This document shows, piece by piece, positions 53,666 to 62,696 of a DNA stretch of 64,000 nt; position 1 is the stretch's first letter; each line of letters begins with the position of its first letter. The notes under the pieces were generated by a model that ran no database searches, was not told the origin of the DNA, and saw only the letters and a program-made list of their open reading frames with translations. Both the position numbers and the translations under genes were made by a program. Origin of the DNA: Saccharopolyspora spinosa NRRL 18395 (GTDB taxonomy: Bacteria > Actinomycetota > Actinomycetes > Mycobacteriales > Pseudonocardiaceae); contig NZ_GL877878.1 of assembly GCF_000194155.1 (NCBI RefSeq), forward strand, positions 2,668,783-2,732,782, read 5' to 3'.

Positions 53666-54374
53666 CACGGACCGTGCAGCGCGGCATCGAGGATGCCTGA
53701 CGGCGGACCCGGAAGGGAATAGTTTCATGCCCGCATGGGCAGATCCGTTCGTGCCCTGTTGCAGGGCAGAATCTCTCCGGCATATTTTCACAACGCAATT
53801 TTCACGTGCCCGCAGCAATTGTGGTTCGACGCAGAGACGCTGAAACGGAGAAAATATGCCCTTCGCGAACGCACTCAAGCGAACAAATTCTTCCGCCATC
53901 GCTGTCGGCATACCGGCATCCGCCGCCGTGCTGCTACGACGCCCGCCTCAGCCACCACCAGTCAGCACGTGAACAGTGGCCAGTGCCAGAAGTTCGCTGG
54001 TTTTGGGTCCAGCACCGCCGTCGAGCCGATCAACGATTTCGGCGCCCGGAGCCCATCCCCGTTCTGGATCCAGAGCGGCAATTTCCGTCCGAGCCGCAGC
54101 GGAGACATCATCACGTACGACTTCTCGGCCCCGCATGGGCGTTGACCGCGAAGGTCTGACCAATAGTGTCAACTGGGGAAGCGGGTCCACGAAATCCTGT
54201 GGCACACAACGTCACAGGATTTTGGTTGCGCGCCCGGAAGAAGTGAGCGCTACTGGCATCACGCCCTGCTGGCGAGTGTTTCGGCAGGCCGGTCGCTGTC
54301 ACCTTTGGTGAACACGGAACTGATCTCGGCATCGAAGTCGGGTCGGTGATCGTCTCGCTCGGTGACAGGCCGGG
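53666..54374. other. non-coding or decayed sequence between IS fragments
   Basis: A possible broken small secreted protein begins at ATG 53855 (MPFANALKRTNSSAIAVGIP). Its plausible continuation (FGARSPSPFWIQSGNF, then DIITYDFSAPHGR, ending near 54145) is in another frame. I give this low weight. Nothing else is recognised. Confidence 0.3.
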
Positions 54375-54935
54375 CTGACGAGATGTTCGCGATGGCAGCG
54401 GATTTTCGCACAGGCGGACTCGCGTCGCGGGGCCAAGTGGGTATTGCTGGCGTTGATCTCGGGTGCGGAGCGGATGAACTCGTGGGGGCTGACCGAGCAG
54501 GCCGCGGGTGTGATATCCGACGGCATGCAGCGGTTGCCGAACTTCTACCGCAATCTTGGTGATCGCAGCGGGATCGTGGTCGCTGATTAGACGGGCTTTT
54601 CTACAGAAGGGCAACAAATCCGTCGGTGTCCAGCGTCAGAACTCGGGTACGGCCGGGCGGATCGAGAACTGGAAGCTGGGCGTGTTTTTGACCAATGCGC
54701 CGGTTCTCGACCAAACCCCAACAGGCACAGCGCATGCTGGAACACCTGCAAAACTCCGATGCAGGTGGCAGCATCTGCTGTTTCACCACGGATGAGGCCT
54801 ACAGCGGCAATCCTGGATTGCGGACGTGGCTGCAAATCCCGCGACCTGGGCTACGTCATGGCCATCTCCTGCGATCAGCGATTCGACACCCTGCCCGGAC
54901 GGATTCGAGCCGACGAACTCGCACGGACCGCACCC
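54375..54935 (+). pseudogene. second IS701-like transposase, degenerate
   Basis: Fragments in different frames follow the family order: an N-terminal AKWVLLALISGAERMNSWGL, then [13 protein letters not shown] and VVAD followed by a stop (TAG at 54588-54590), [20 protein letters not shown], and [18 protein letters not shown], then LGYVMAISCDQRFD. At least two frameshifts and one internal loss are needed to connect them. The gene is inactive. Confidence 0.75.
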
Positions 54936-55467
54936 GTAGAGGCTGACAACACCTTTCGGCGGGCGACGGTACCAAGGACCAAAAATCACGCCTTGCCGCT
55001 GTAGTGCCAGGTGGAAAACTGCCACCAAAGCTGTCGTAGCCCGCGTTCAATGGGGACACTCGGGCTAGGCGGAAAACCGCCACCGCGAGGAGGGGTAATT
55101 GAAACCGTAGGGACCGTAGGAAACGGCGTGAGCCTGCGTAGCTTTCTGCCTTGCTCAACGCGGAGCAAATGTTCATTGCGTGGAGCGCACACAACCGGGG
55201 GTCTTACCACGAAGGTCAGCTTTGCGCGATTGAGCGCCTACCAGCAACGAACATCCACAAGATTCGGGCTGCTGTACACCGTCGGTTCCGGCTGGGAAGC
55301 ACCAATCATTCTGATGTGCGTCGCTGCGGCGGGTCAGGTGATCGTCGCGATGGTCGTTGGCGGCGGCACGGTGCGGCCAGCCACCCGATCGCACCCCTTC
55401 GCCCGCGCACTAACCCGGGCACTTTGAGGAATTGTGGATGTCACGATTGCGAGAGGTTCGGTGCCAA
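54936..55467. other. intergenic, nothing recognised
   Basis: This stretch lies between the transposase remnant and the trpC remnant. It contains GGTGGAAAACTGCCACC and GGCGGAAAACCGCCACC words, each a small stem-loop, near 55012 and 55070. No gene is supported. Confidence 0.4.
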
Positions 55468-55953
55468 GTGAACGTGCTGGCCAACATCATCGACGGAGTT
55501 CGCACAGACCTGCGGGCACGCATGGCCGAAGTGAGCCTGGAGGCTCTGCGGTGTCGGGCCAAGTCCCGTGGCCCTCGTATGACGCCGGAGGACGTTGGTG
55601 CCGCACTGCGCGGCACCGACCTCGTGCGGCTGATCATCGAGGTGAAGCGCGGCAGCCCGGCCCGGGGTCGGCTCGCGTCCATCGAACGGCCGGGAGTGCT
55701 GGTAGCCGAGTACGCGGCGGGCGGTGCGGCCGCGATCAGCGTGCTGACCGAGCCGAGACACGTCGGCGGCTCGCTGGACGACCTGCGTGCTGTGCGTGAG
55801 TCGGTCAGCGTTCCCTTGTTGCACAAGGACTTTGTCCGGCGTACGCGCACCGGCCATTGCGTACGCCCTGACATCCGCTGGACTCCGTCGGGTGACGCGC
55901 GACGAGGACCGCGTTGCGATGCGGCAGCGGGGCGGCGGGAGAACGTGACATGA
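55468..55953 (+). pseudogene. trpC: truncated indole-3-glycerol-phosphate synthase
   Basis: The start GTG 55468 gives the typical MNVLANIIDGVRTDL. The conserved LIIEVKRGSPARGRL (catalytic Lys, SPS-like loop), AAAISVLTE and VPLLHKDFV follow. After about residue 134 the match stops, and a basic unrelated tail of 27 codons ends at 55953, overlapping the next ATG (ATGA). Normal TrpC has about 265 residues, so the second half of the barrel, with the remaining catalytic residues, is missing. Confidence 0.8.
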
Positions 55954-56170
55954 CCGGGTGCGAGGACTACCAGACCGTGGTGGCCGATGCGTTCGCGGGC
56001 CAGCCGCCGGACCACACCGGCCACTTTGGACGCTTCGGTGGCCGGTTCGTGCCCGAGGCGCTGCTGGCCGCGTTGTCCGAGTTGACGACGGCCTTCCTGG
56101 AGGCACGCGACGACGCGCGGTTTCGCCGAGCAACTCGCCGAGGATGTCCGTTCAGCTGGCGGGTGATGTC
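55950..56170 (+). pseudogene. trpB: truncated tryptophan synthase beta chain
   Basis: From ATG 55950 the frame reads FGRFGGRFVPEALLAALSEL, then TTAFLEARDDARF, the N-terminal TrpB block. It stops matching at about residue 55 of an expected 400. In the next frame the following bases encode FAEQLAEDVRSAGG and a stop, which could be the end of a trpA-like gene, so a large deletion may have joined trpB to trpA. The PLP lysine is absent. The 3' end meets the convergent trpD. Confidence 0.75.
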
Positions 56171-57243
56171 CTGCTCTCCGCAAGTTTGGTCGTGACCATG
56201 ACCCACCGGGCGAGCAGCGCCCTGGCGTCGCCGCTGTCGACAGCACGAGCTGCCCTCTCCAAGCAGGCGCCCAACCGCTCCGTGATCGGCGCGGCGTCGG
56301 GCGAGGCCGCGGCGAGTCCCGCTGCGGCGGACAGCAGGACGGCCTCACGGACCGGACCGCGTTCGCCCTCGAGGAACCGCAGCGTGATCTCCGCGTTGTG
56401 GGCTGGCCCGCCGCCGCGCAGGGAACCTCGTGACGCCAGCGGAATGTCGAGGTCACGCGGGTCGAACGTTTCCTGGCGTACGGTCCCCGCGCGCACGTTC
56501 CACACCTGGGACGTGGTGGTGATCGTCAGTTCGTCGAGCCCGTCGTCGCCACGAAAGACGAGTGCGGAGCGGTCACGACGGGCAAGAACACCGGCGACGA
56601 CCGGAGCCATCCGGGCGTCGGCGACGCCTATGGCGGCCGCGCCGGGCGCCGCGGGGTTCGTCAACGGGCCGAGCAGGTTGAAGACCGTCGGGACGCCTAG
56701 TTGCCTGCGTGCGGAGGAAGCGTGGCGCATCGCGGGATGGAACACCGGAGCGAAAGCGAACGCGATACCCACCGCTGTGAGCACTCGCGGCACTGTCGCC
56801 GCCGGAAGGTCGATAACGATGCCCAGTTCTTCGAGCAGGTCCGCCGAACCGCATGCCGAGGACGCGGACCGGTTGCCGTGCTTGACGATCCGTGTACCCG
56901 TTGCCGCGACGACGATCGCCGACATGGTGGAGATGTTCACCGTGTCGGCGTTGTCTCCGCCGGTACCGACGATGTCCAGCAACGGTTCGTCGACACCGAT
57001 CTTGACCGCGTGCGCGTCCATAGCGCGAACCAGCCCGTCGAGCTCAGCGACGGTCTCTCCCTTGGACCGCAGGCCAATCAGCAGACCAGCCAGCCTGGCA
57101 TCGCCAGCCTCGCCACGCATGACCTCGCCCAAGGCCCACTCCGTATCGCGCTCGGTGAGGTCCTGGCCGTCCGTGAGCGCCGAAAGAATCTCCGCCCATC
57201 GTTTTTTCCGAATCGTGTCGAGTACGGGTTCCTGGCCGGTCAT
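56152..57243 (-). CDS. trpD: anthranilate phosphoribosyltransferase
   Basis: The 363-residue protein starts at ATG 57243. Hallmarks are present in order: the N-terminal helical domain, the PRPP loop DIVGTGGDNADTVNIST, KHGNRSASSACGSADLLEEL, FAFAPVFHPAMRHASSARRQ and GLDELTIT. It transfers phosphoribose from PRPP to anthranilate in tryptophan synthesis. It appears complete, unlike its trp neighbours. It is divergent from the MocR-like gene with a 111-base shared promoter region. Confidence 0.93.
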   Translation of the reverse strand: MTGQEPVLDTIRKKRWAEILSALTDGQDLTERDTEWALGEVMRGEAGDARLAGLLIGLRSKGETVAELDGLVRAMDAHAVKIGVDEPLLDIVGTGGDNADTVNISTMSAIVVAATGTRIVKHGNRSASSACGSADLLEELGIVIDLPAATVPRVLTAVGIAFAFAPVFHPAMRHASSARRQLGVPTVFNLLGPLTNPAAPGAAAIGVADARMAPVVAGVLARRDRSALVFRGDDGLDELTITTTSQVWNVRAGTVRQETFDPRDLDIPLASRGSLRGGGPAHNAEITLRFLEGERGPVREAVLLSAAAGLAAASPDAAPITERLGACLERAARAVDSGDARALLARWVMVTTKLAESRTSPAS

Positions 57244-57354
57244 CGCTACTCCTCCGCTGTTATTTCGTGTTCAGCGTTCCAGCCAGCGGAGGCGCTGACC
57301 AAGACCATTCGAAGCCGCTGCCGGCGGGCCATTTCCGCGCTGAAGAGGGAAAGA

Positions 57355-58740
57355 ATGTTACCGATCGCGATCGACCGGAAGTCGCCGTTGTCCTTGACCG
57401 CACAGATTCGGTCAGTCATCCACGAACGAATATGGGACGGCACCCTGCACCCGGGTGTCCGGTTGCCATCAAGCCGCGATCTCGCTGCAGACCTCGGGGT
57501 TTCTCGCAGCGTCGTGGTTCAAGCCTACGAACAGTTGATCGCCGAGGGCTACCTCAGGGCCACTCAGGGGTCGGGAACCAGAGTGGCGACGCATCTGCCC
57601 CATCTCGGCCGGGTCGCGGTCGAGCAGCCGGCCGGGATCGCGGACGCCCGCTTCGACCTGCGCGTCGACGCGACCAGCACGGAGTTCTTCCCCGCGCGTG
57701 AATGGCTGAAGGCATACCAGGGTGTGGTTCGATCGATCGGTGGACCCGGCCCCTGGCGGCGCCCACTCGGTGTTCCGGAGCTCCGTTCCGAGCTCGCGGC
57801 GTACCTCGGCCGTTCGCGGGGGGTCCAGGCGACCGCCGCCGAGGTCGTCGTCACCGCGAATTTCGACCACACCTTCGGCGTGTTGTGCCACATCCTTCGC
57901 GAGCTCGGTGTCGACCACATCGCAGTGGAGAATCCCGGTGCGCCGTGGCAGGTCAGGATCGCCCAGCGGGCAGGCCTGTGGGTCACCGGAGTGCCCGTGG
58001 ACGATGAGGGCGTCGACGTCGAAGCGCTCGCGCGGACCGAGGCGCGCGCTGTCCTGGTCACGCCGGTGGCGCAGGTACCGACGGGGGCCGTGCTTTCGCC
58101 GAGCCGGCGGGAGGCGCTGTTGCGCTGGGCCGTTGACGTGGACGGCTGGGTGATGGAACACGACCGGGACGGTGACCTGTGGTTCGGCGCCAGCAGTGGC
58201 CCGCTCGCCCTGCAGCGGTGTGGGACGGAACGGGTCATCTACGCCGGGTCGACCCGTGGCCTGCTCGGTCCGAGCTTGCAGCTCGGCTGGTCGGTGGCGC
58301 CCGAGGTAGTGACGCGTCGACTCGGCCGGGCGCAGTTGGGCGCTCCGGACCCGCTCACCCAGCTGGCATTCACCCATTTCGTCTCGTCCGGCTTGCTGGA
58401 CCAGCACATCCGGCAGGTCCGGAGCACCTACCGGGCGCGGCGTTCAGTGCTGCAGGACGCCGTCGCAGAACACTTGCCGAGCGCCCAGCTGACCGGCGTA
58501 CCCGCCGGCACGCACGCCTACGTCCGGTTGCCCGCCGGAGTCGACGACGTCCGGCTGGCAACCGTCGCACGGACGAGGTCGGTTCTCGTGCATCCTGGCA
58601 GGCACTTCCATTTCGACGGCCGGCCGTCCGCGCCCGGGGTGGTGCTCGGCTACGGCGCGGTGCGGCGTGGCCTGCTCGCGGAGGCCGTCGGTTTGCTCGC
58701 CGCCGTGATGGGCCAGGTCACCGGACTGCTTGCGTCGTGA
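57355..58740 (+). CDS. MocR/PdxR-type regulator with degenerate aminotransferase domain
   Basis: The 461-residue protein starts at ATG 57355 behind GAGGGA. The N-terminal GntR helix-turn-helix is at about 10-75 (TLHPGVRLPSSRDLAADLGV). A fold-type I aminotransferase-like domain follows. The lysine that binds PLP in this family (usually in an SKTL motif) is replaced by Arg301 in YAGSTRGLLGPSLQLGW, and the usual EDDYDSEF is EHDRDGDL. Codon 2 is TTA, rare in such genomes. It lies among trp genes and probably controls them. The 3' end overlaps trpG by 23 bases. Confidence 0.87.
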   Translation: MLPIAIDRKSPLSLTAQIRSVIHERIWDGTLHPGVRLPSSRDLAADLGVSRSVVVQAYEQLIAEGYLRATQGSGTRVATHLPHLGRVAVEQPAGIADARFDLRVDATSTEFFPAREWLKAYQGVVRSIGGPGPWRRPLGVPELRSELAAYLGRSRGVQATAAEVVVTANFDHTFGVLCHILRELGVDHIAVENPGAPWQVRIAQRAGLWVTGVPVDDEGVDVEALARTEARAVLVTPVAQVPTGAVLSPSRREALLRWAVDVDGWVMEHDRDGDLWFGASSGPLALQRCGTERVIYAGSTRGLLGPSLQLGWSVAPEVVTRRLGRAQLGAPDPLTQLAFTHFVSSGLLDQHIRQVRSTYRARRSVLQDAVAEHLPSAQLTGVPAGTHAYVRLPAGVDDVRLATVARTRSVLVHPGRHFHFDGRPSAPGVVLGYGAVRRGLLAEAVGLLAAVMGQVTGLLAS

Positions 58741-59302
58741 CGCCGGCCAGGAAGTTCGCGGCCATCGTCGGACCATCGGGGGTGGCGATGCTCTCCGGGT
58801 GGAACTGCACACCCTCGACAGGCAGATCCCGGTGACGCAGTCCCATCAGGTAACCGTCGTCGATCGACCGTGCCGTGCAGACGAGTTCCGCCGGCAACGG
58901 CTCGGCAACAACGATCGAGTGATACCGGGTGACCGTGCACTGGTCGGGTAGGCCGGCGTACACGCCGAGGCCGTCGTGGTCGATCATGCTGGTGCGGCCG
59001 TGCATGAGGTTGTCGGCGAGCCGGACCACACCACCGAACGCCAACGCAATGGCCTGGTGCCCGAGGCACACGCCGAGCAGCGGCACTTCGCCGGCGAACC
59101 GCCGGACCAGGTCAACGTGGCCTGAGTCGGCGGGATGACCGGGCCCCGGTCCCAGCACCACGGCGTCCGGTCGCCACGCGGCCAGCTCGGCCGGAGTGTG
59201 CAGACCAGAACGGACAACTCTGGTGTCCGCTCCGAGTTCGCGGAAGTACTGGTCGATGATGTGGACGAAGCTGTCGAACGCGTCCACCATGAGCACCTTC
59301 AC
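58718..59302 (-). CDS. trpG: anthranilate synthase glutamine amidotransferase subunit
   Basis: The 194-residue protein is started at GTG 59302, overlapping the trpE stop (GTGA). The class I amidotransferase triad is visible: the Cys in LLGVCLGHQAIAL and the His-Glu in VQFHPES. The oxyanion motif is GPGPGHP. It supplies ammonia from glutamine to TrpE. The gene looks intact even though its partner trpE is frameshifted. Confidence 0.92.
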   Translation of the reverse strand: MKVLMVDAFDSFVHIIDQYFRELGADTRVVRSGLHTPAELAAWRPDAVVLGPGPGHPADSGHVDLVRRFAGEVPLLGVCLGHQAIALAFGGVVRLADNLMHGRTSMIDHDGLGVYAGLPDQCTVTRYHSIVVAEPLPAELVCTARSIDDGYLMGLRHRDLPVEGVQFHPESIATPDGPTMAANFLAGVTTQAVR

Positions 59303-60769
59303 GCCAGTTCCTCTCCGGTGAGTGCCCAGTAGGCCGCGCCCATTTTGGCCAGGGTCTCGTCCCATTCCCGCACTGGCTTGGACAACGCAACCACCCCCGC
59401 GCAACTTTGCGTGGCGTATCGGTGGTCACCTGGCGACGGTTCGCGATGCGTGATGGTCCGGATGCAGAGCGCCAACTCGGCCCAGCCCCGCACGTCGACC
59501 AGTCCGACCGCGCCCGCGTAGGCACCACGGCGCTCGACCTCGATCTGGTCGATGATCTCCATCGCGCGCAGCTTCGGCGCCCCGGTCATGGTCCCGGCAG
59601 GGAACGTGGCGCACAGCACGTCCCAGACGTCCTGGTTGGCGGCCAGCGTTCCGGTCACCGTGGAAACCAGGTGGAACACGTGCGAGAACGCCTCGACCGC
59701 CATCAGGTCGTCCACCTTCAGCGTGCCGGGACGGCAGACCCTGCCGATGTCGTTGCGGCACAGGTCAACCAGCATCACGTGCTCGGCCTGCTCCTTGTCA
59801 CTGGCCAGTAGTTCCTTGATCCGATGCTCGTTGTCCGCTCCGGTCGGGTCACGGCGTGTGGTGCCCGCGATCGGGCGCATGGTTATCTGGCCTTCGTCAA
59901 GCCGGAACAGCAACTCCGGGCTCGCGCCGACGAGCGTCGAGCGTCGTGCCGGATTGCGTGAGCAGGTACATGTAGGGCGACGGGTTGCGGTCACGTAGGC
60001 GGCGGTAGACCTGCTCCGGTGTCAGTACGCTGCGAACGTCGATCCGGTGGCCCACCTGGATCTGGTAGATGTCACCCACGCGGATGTGGTCGAGACAGCG
60101 CTCGACCCAGCCCAGGAAGGTGTCCCTGTCGACGGTGTCGCGCACCGCCAGCGGCGCAGTCGCGGCTGGTACCGGCGCGTCGCCGGAAACGTCACGCAGA
60201 ACGTCCGGCGACAGCGGTTCCGGCAGATCCGGTCCGGTGGCGGAGACCAGGACGGGCGATCCGCCCTCCCGACCGAACCACAGGGTGTGCTGGAACAGGG
60301 TGAGGGTCAGGTCCGGTACGTCCGGTTCAGTGCGTCGACGTGGCAGGTCCTCCATGAGCGCGGCCGCGTCGTAGCCAACCGTGGCAAGAAACCCAAAGGC
60401 GAACCCTTGGACATCAGTGTGCACTCGGAACAGGCTCGTGACGTCGCGGAGCATGTCCCAGGCGTTCGTCGTCGTCCGGCCGCAGCAGGTACGCAACAGC
60501 GCCGCGACGGAACCGTTGCCCTGCACTGTGACTCGTTCGCCGGTCACCGAGATCTCGGCGAGTCGGCCGAACCCCACCACATTGCCCGTGCCCCCACCGG
60601 AGCGAAGACCATCCGAATGCAGGTCCTCCAGCAGGAAGACCTCCTCGGCGCCGAATCGTCGGCACAGTCCGGTTCGCACCGCCAGTGCGTTCGCAGCGGT
60701 CCGCACGCGGACCGCGTCCACGGTGACGTCCAGCAATTGCGTTATCACGGAGATCGCGCACCTCCCCAT
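59299..60769 (-). pseudogene. trpE: anthranilate synthase component I, broken by frameshift
   Basis: Two frames together give a whole TrpE. The N-terminal part starts at ATG 60769 (GTG 60748 is possible) and reaches PYMYLLTQSGTTL. The C-terminal part resumes with VGASPELLFRL and contains RPIAGTTRR, DLCRNDIGRV, FPAGTMTGAPK and GRGAYAG-like (RRGAYAGAVG) blocks. At the junction GAGCGTC is repeated in tandem (59932-59938 and 59939-59945). Removing one copy restores TTLVGASPEL in one frame. The enzyme would make anthranilate from chorismate. Confidence 0.85.
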
Positions 60770-60786
60770 TGTTGGCCGCCGGGAAA

Positions 60787-60813
60787 GCTAACCAAGCCCG
60801 AGTCGCGGTTAGC
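60787..60813. promoter_or_regulatory. inverted repeat in the trpE - DAHP synthase divergent promoter
   Basis: GCTAACC (60787-60793) and GGTTAGC (60807-60813) are perfect seven-base arms separated by 13 bases. The site lies 18 bases upstream of the trpE start and 82 bases upstream of the DAHP synthase start. It is a candidate operator for the local regulator. Confidence 0.5.
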
Positions 60814-60894
60814 CAGACCAATCGACGCCCTGCCAACCGGACCACTCGGTCAATTCATTGCGCGCCAGAAGGGGATTGTGGTGGTCTGCCGATC

Positions 60895-62223
60895 GTGACG
60901 AATTCCGAGTTACTCGCCTCGTGGCGTGACGCGCCCGCAGCGCACCAGCCGGAATGGCCGGACCGCGCTGCCGTGAAGAACGTGCTCGCCAGGCTGGCCG
61001 CGGCGCCAGCATTGGTCACCCCAAGCGCATGCGACTATCTGCGATCCAGACTTGCCGCGGTGGCAAACGGAGAGGCGTTCGCGTTGCAGGGCGGCGACTG
61101 CGCGGAGACGTTCGACGGTGCGACACCCGAAGCGATACGGAACAAGACCAAGACCTTGCTGCAGATGGCCGTCATCTTCACCTATGCGGCGGCGAGGCCA
61201 GTCGTCAAGATCGGCCGAATGGCGGGGCAGTACGCCAAACCGCGCTCCAGCCCCACCGAGACCCGAGGCGGGGTGACTCTTCCGGTGTATCTCGGCGATG
61301 CGGTGAACGGCTTCGACTTCGATCCCGTGGTACGTGTTCCGGACCCGGCAAGGCTATGGCGGATGTACGAAGCTTCACGGTCTACATTGGGCATTGTCGA
61401 CCGCTATGCGCACAACGGGTACGCGGGCCTCGACCAGTTGCACCGGTGGAACCGGGATTTCGTGGCGAATTCGCCGGCCGGCGCCCGTTACGAGGAGCTG
61501 GCATACGAGATCGATCACGCGCTGCAGTTCATGCGCGCCTGCGGTGCCCAACCCGAGGAGCTGCGTTCAGTCGAGATCTTTGCCAGCCACGAGGGCCTGC
61601 TGCTGGACTACGAGGACGCACTCACCCGCATCGACCGCGACAGCGGGCGCGCATACGCCACCAGCGGCCACATGCTCTGGATCGGCGAGCGCACACGCGC
61701 GTTGGACGGCGCGCACGTCGCCTACTTCAGAAGCATCGCGAACCCCATCGGAGTCAAGCTCGGCCCGACGGCCGCACCCGCCGATGTCCGCTCCTATGTG
61801 GATATTCTGGACCCGGACCGCCAACCAGGACGGTTGACCTTTATCACCAGGATGGGTTCGCGACAGATCCGCGACCGGCTGCCCGAGCTGGTCCGCGCTG
61901 CGCAGGATGCTGGAGGGAAACCGATCTGGATCTGCGATCCCATGCACAGCAACACCTTCTTGGCGCCGAGCGGCCACAAGACCCGGCTGTTCGTCGACAT
62001 CGTCGACGAGGTGCGCGGATTCTTCGACGTTCATCGCGCCCTCGGAACACACCCTGGTGGCATCCACGTCGAGTTCACCGGCGAGGACGTGACCGAGTGC
62101 ATCGGCGGCGGCAGCGAGGTCCTGGTCGACGACCTGCACCACCGCTACGAGTCGGCGTGCGACCCGAGGCTCAACCGCGGCCAGTCCCTCGACCTCGCCT
62201 TCCACATCGCCGAGTTGCTGTGA
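60895..62223 (+). CDS. class II (plant-type) DAHP synthase
   Basis: The 442-residue protein is started at GTG 60895. Class II features are FALQGGDCAETFDGA with the metal-binding Cys, KIGRMAGQYAKPRS, the YFRSIANPIGVKLGP block, IWICDPMHSNTF, and HVEFTGEDVTECIGG near the end. It condenses PEP and erythrose-4-phosphate, the first step of the shikimate route. A copy beside trpE/G/D is typical of precursor supply for aromatic natural products. It is divergent from trpE and appears intact. Confidence 0.93.
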   Translation: MTNSELLASWRDAPAAHQPEWPDRAAVKNVLARLAAAPALVTPSACDYLRSRLAAVANGEAFALQGGDCAETFDGATPEAIRNKTKTLLQMAVIFTYAAARPVVKIGRMAGQYAKPRSSPTETRGGVTLPVYLGDAVNGFDFDPVVRVPDPARLWRMYEASRSTLGIVDRYAHNGYAGLDQLHRWNRDFVANSPAGARYEELAYEIDHALQFMRACGAQPEELRSVEIFASHEGLLLDYEDALTRIDRDSGRAYATSGHMLWIGERTRALDGAHVAYFRSIANPIGVKLGPTAAPADVRSYVDILDPDRQPGRLTFITRMGSRQIRDRLPELVRAAQDAGGKPIWICDPMHSNTFLAPSGHKTRLFVDIVDEVRGFFDVHRALGTHPGGIHVEFTGEDVTECIGGGSEVLVDDLHHRYESACDPRLNRGQSLDLAFHIAELL

Positions 62224-62299
62224 CCATCAGGGGGCAACGCGCCCTTGCCAAGAGTCTGTCAAGTTAATGGTTCGCGCCGTGTGCTGAAACGCGAATGGC

Positions 62300-62680
62300 T
62301 CCATCGCGAATCCGGCCCGCGAATGTTTGCAGCGCGATCTCCTGCATGCACCTCGGCACCACGACTGCCGGCTTCGTCGTCGCGACCTTCATGCTGTCGT
62401 ACTCGAACCTGCGTCCCCGGGGGGGGGATGGCACGACGATGATGGCGGCACTGACCACGGCCACCGCGATCAACCTGGGCTACGCGTGGACGCTCGGGAT
62501 CCTCGCCGACCGCGTGGGGAAGCGACGGGTGTCCTGCGCCGGCCGTGTGGCGCACGTCGTGGTCGCCGTCCCGTTGTGCTGGCTCGTCGACACCGGCGCC
62601 TTCGCCGGGATCGTGGCCGGACCGCTGCTCGCTCGTCGTCGCGAGGGACGACCCGCGCGCCAACGCGACGGAGTTCAGCA
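62300..62680 (+). pseudogene. MFS transporter fragment (MHS-like)
   Basis: The stretch reads FVVATFMLSYSNL, then MMAALTTATAINLGYAWTLG, ILADRVGKRRV and PLCWLVDTGAFAGIVAG, a few helices of a metabolite:proton symporter of the MFS. It has no start, a run of eight or more G residues near 62420, and no further helices. Intact members exceed 400 residues. Confidence 0.6.
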
Positions 62681-62696
62681 GTGTTTGCGTTCGTAG

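Noticed and set aside
53855..54145. Small secreted protein gene
   Set aside because: The signal-like start and the plausible mature part are in different frames and the start context is poor. It is kept only as a note under the decayed interval.
55011..55427. Possible group II intron or novel gene before trpC
   Set aside because: The small GGCGGAAAACCGCC hairpins looked structured, but no reverse transcriptase or intron domain V could be identified and the frame has no family resemblance.
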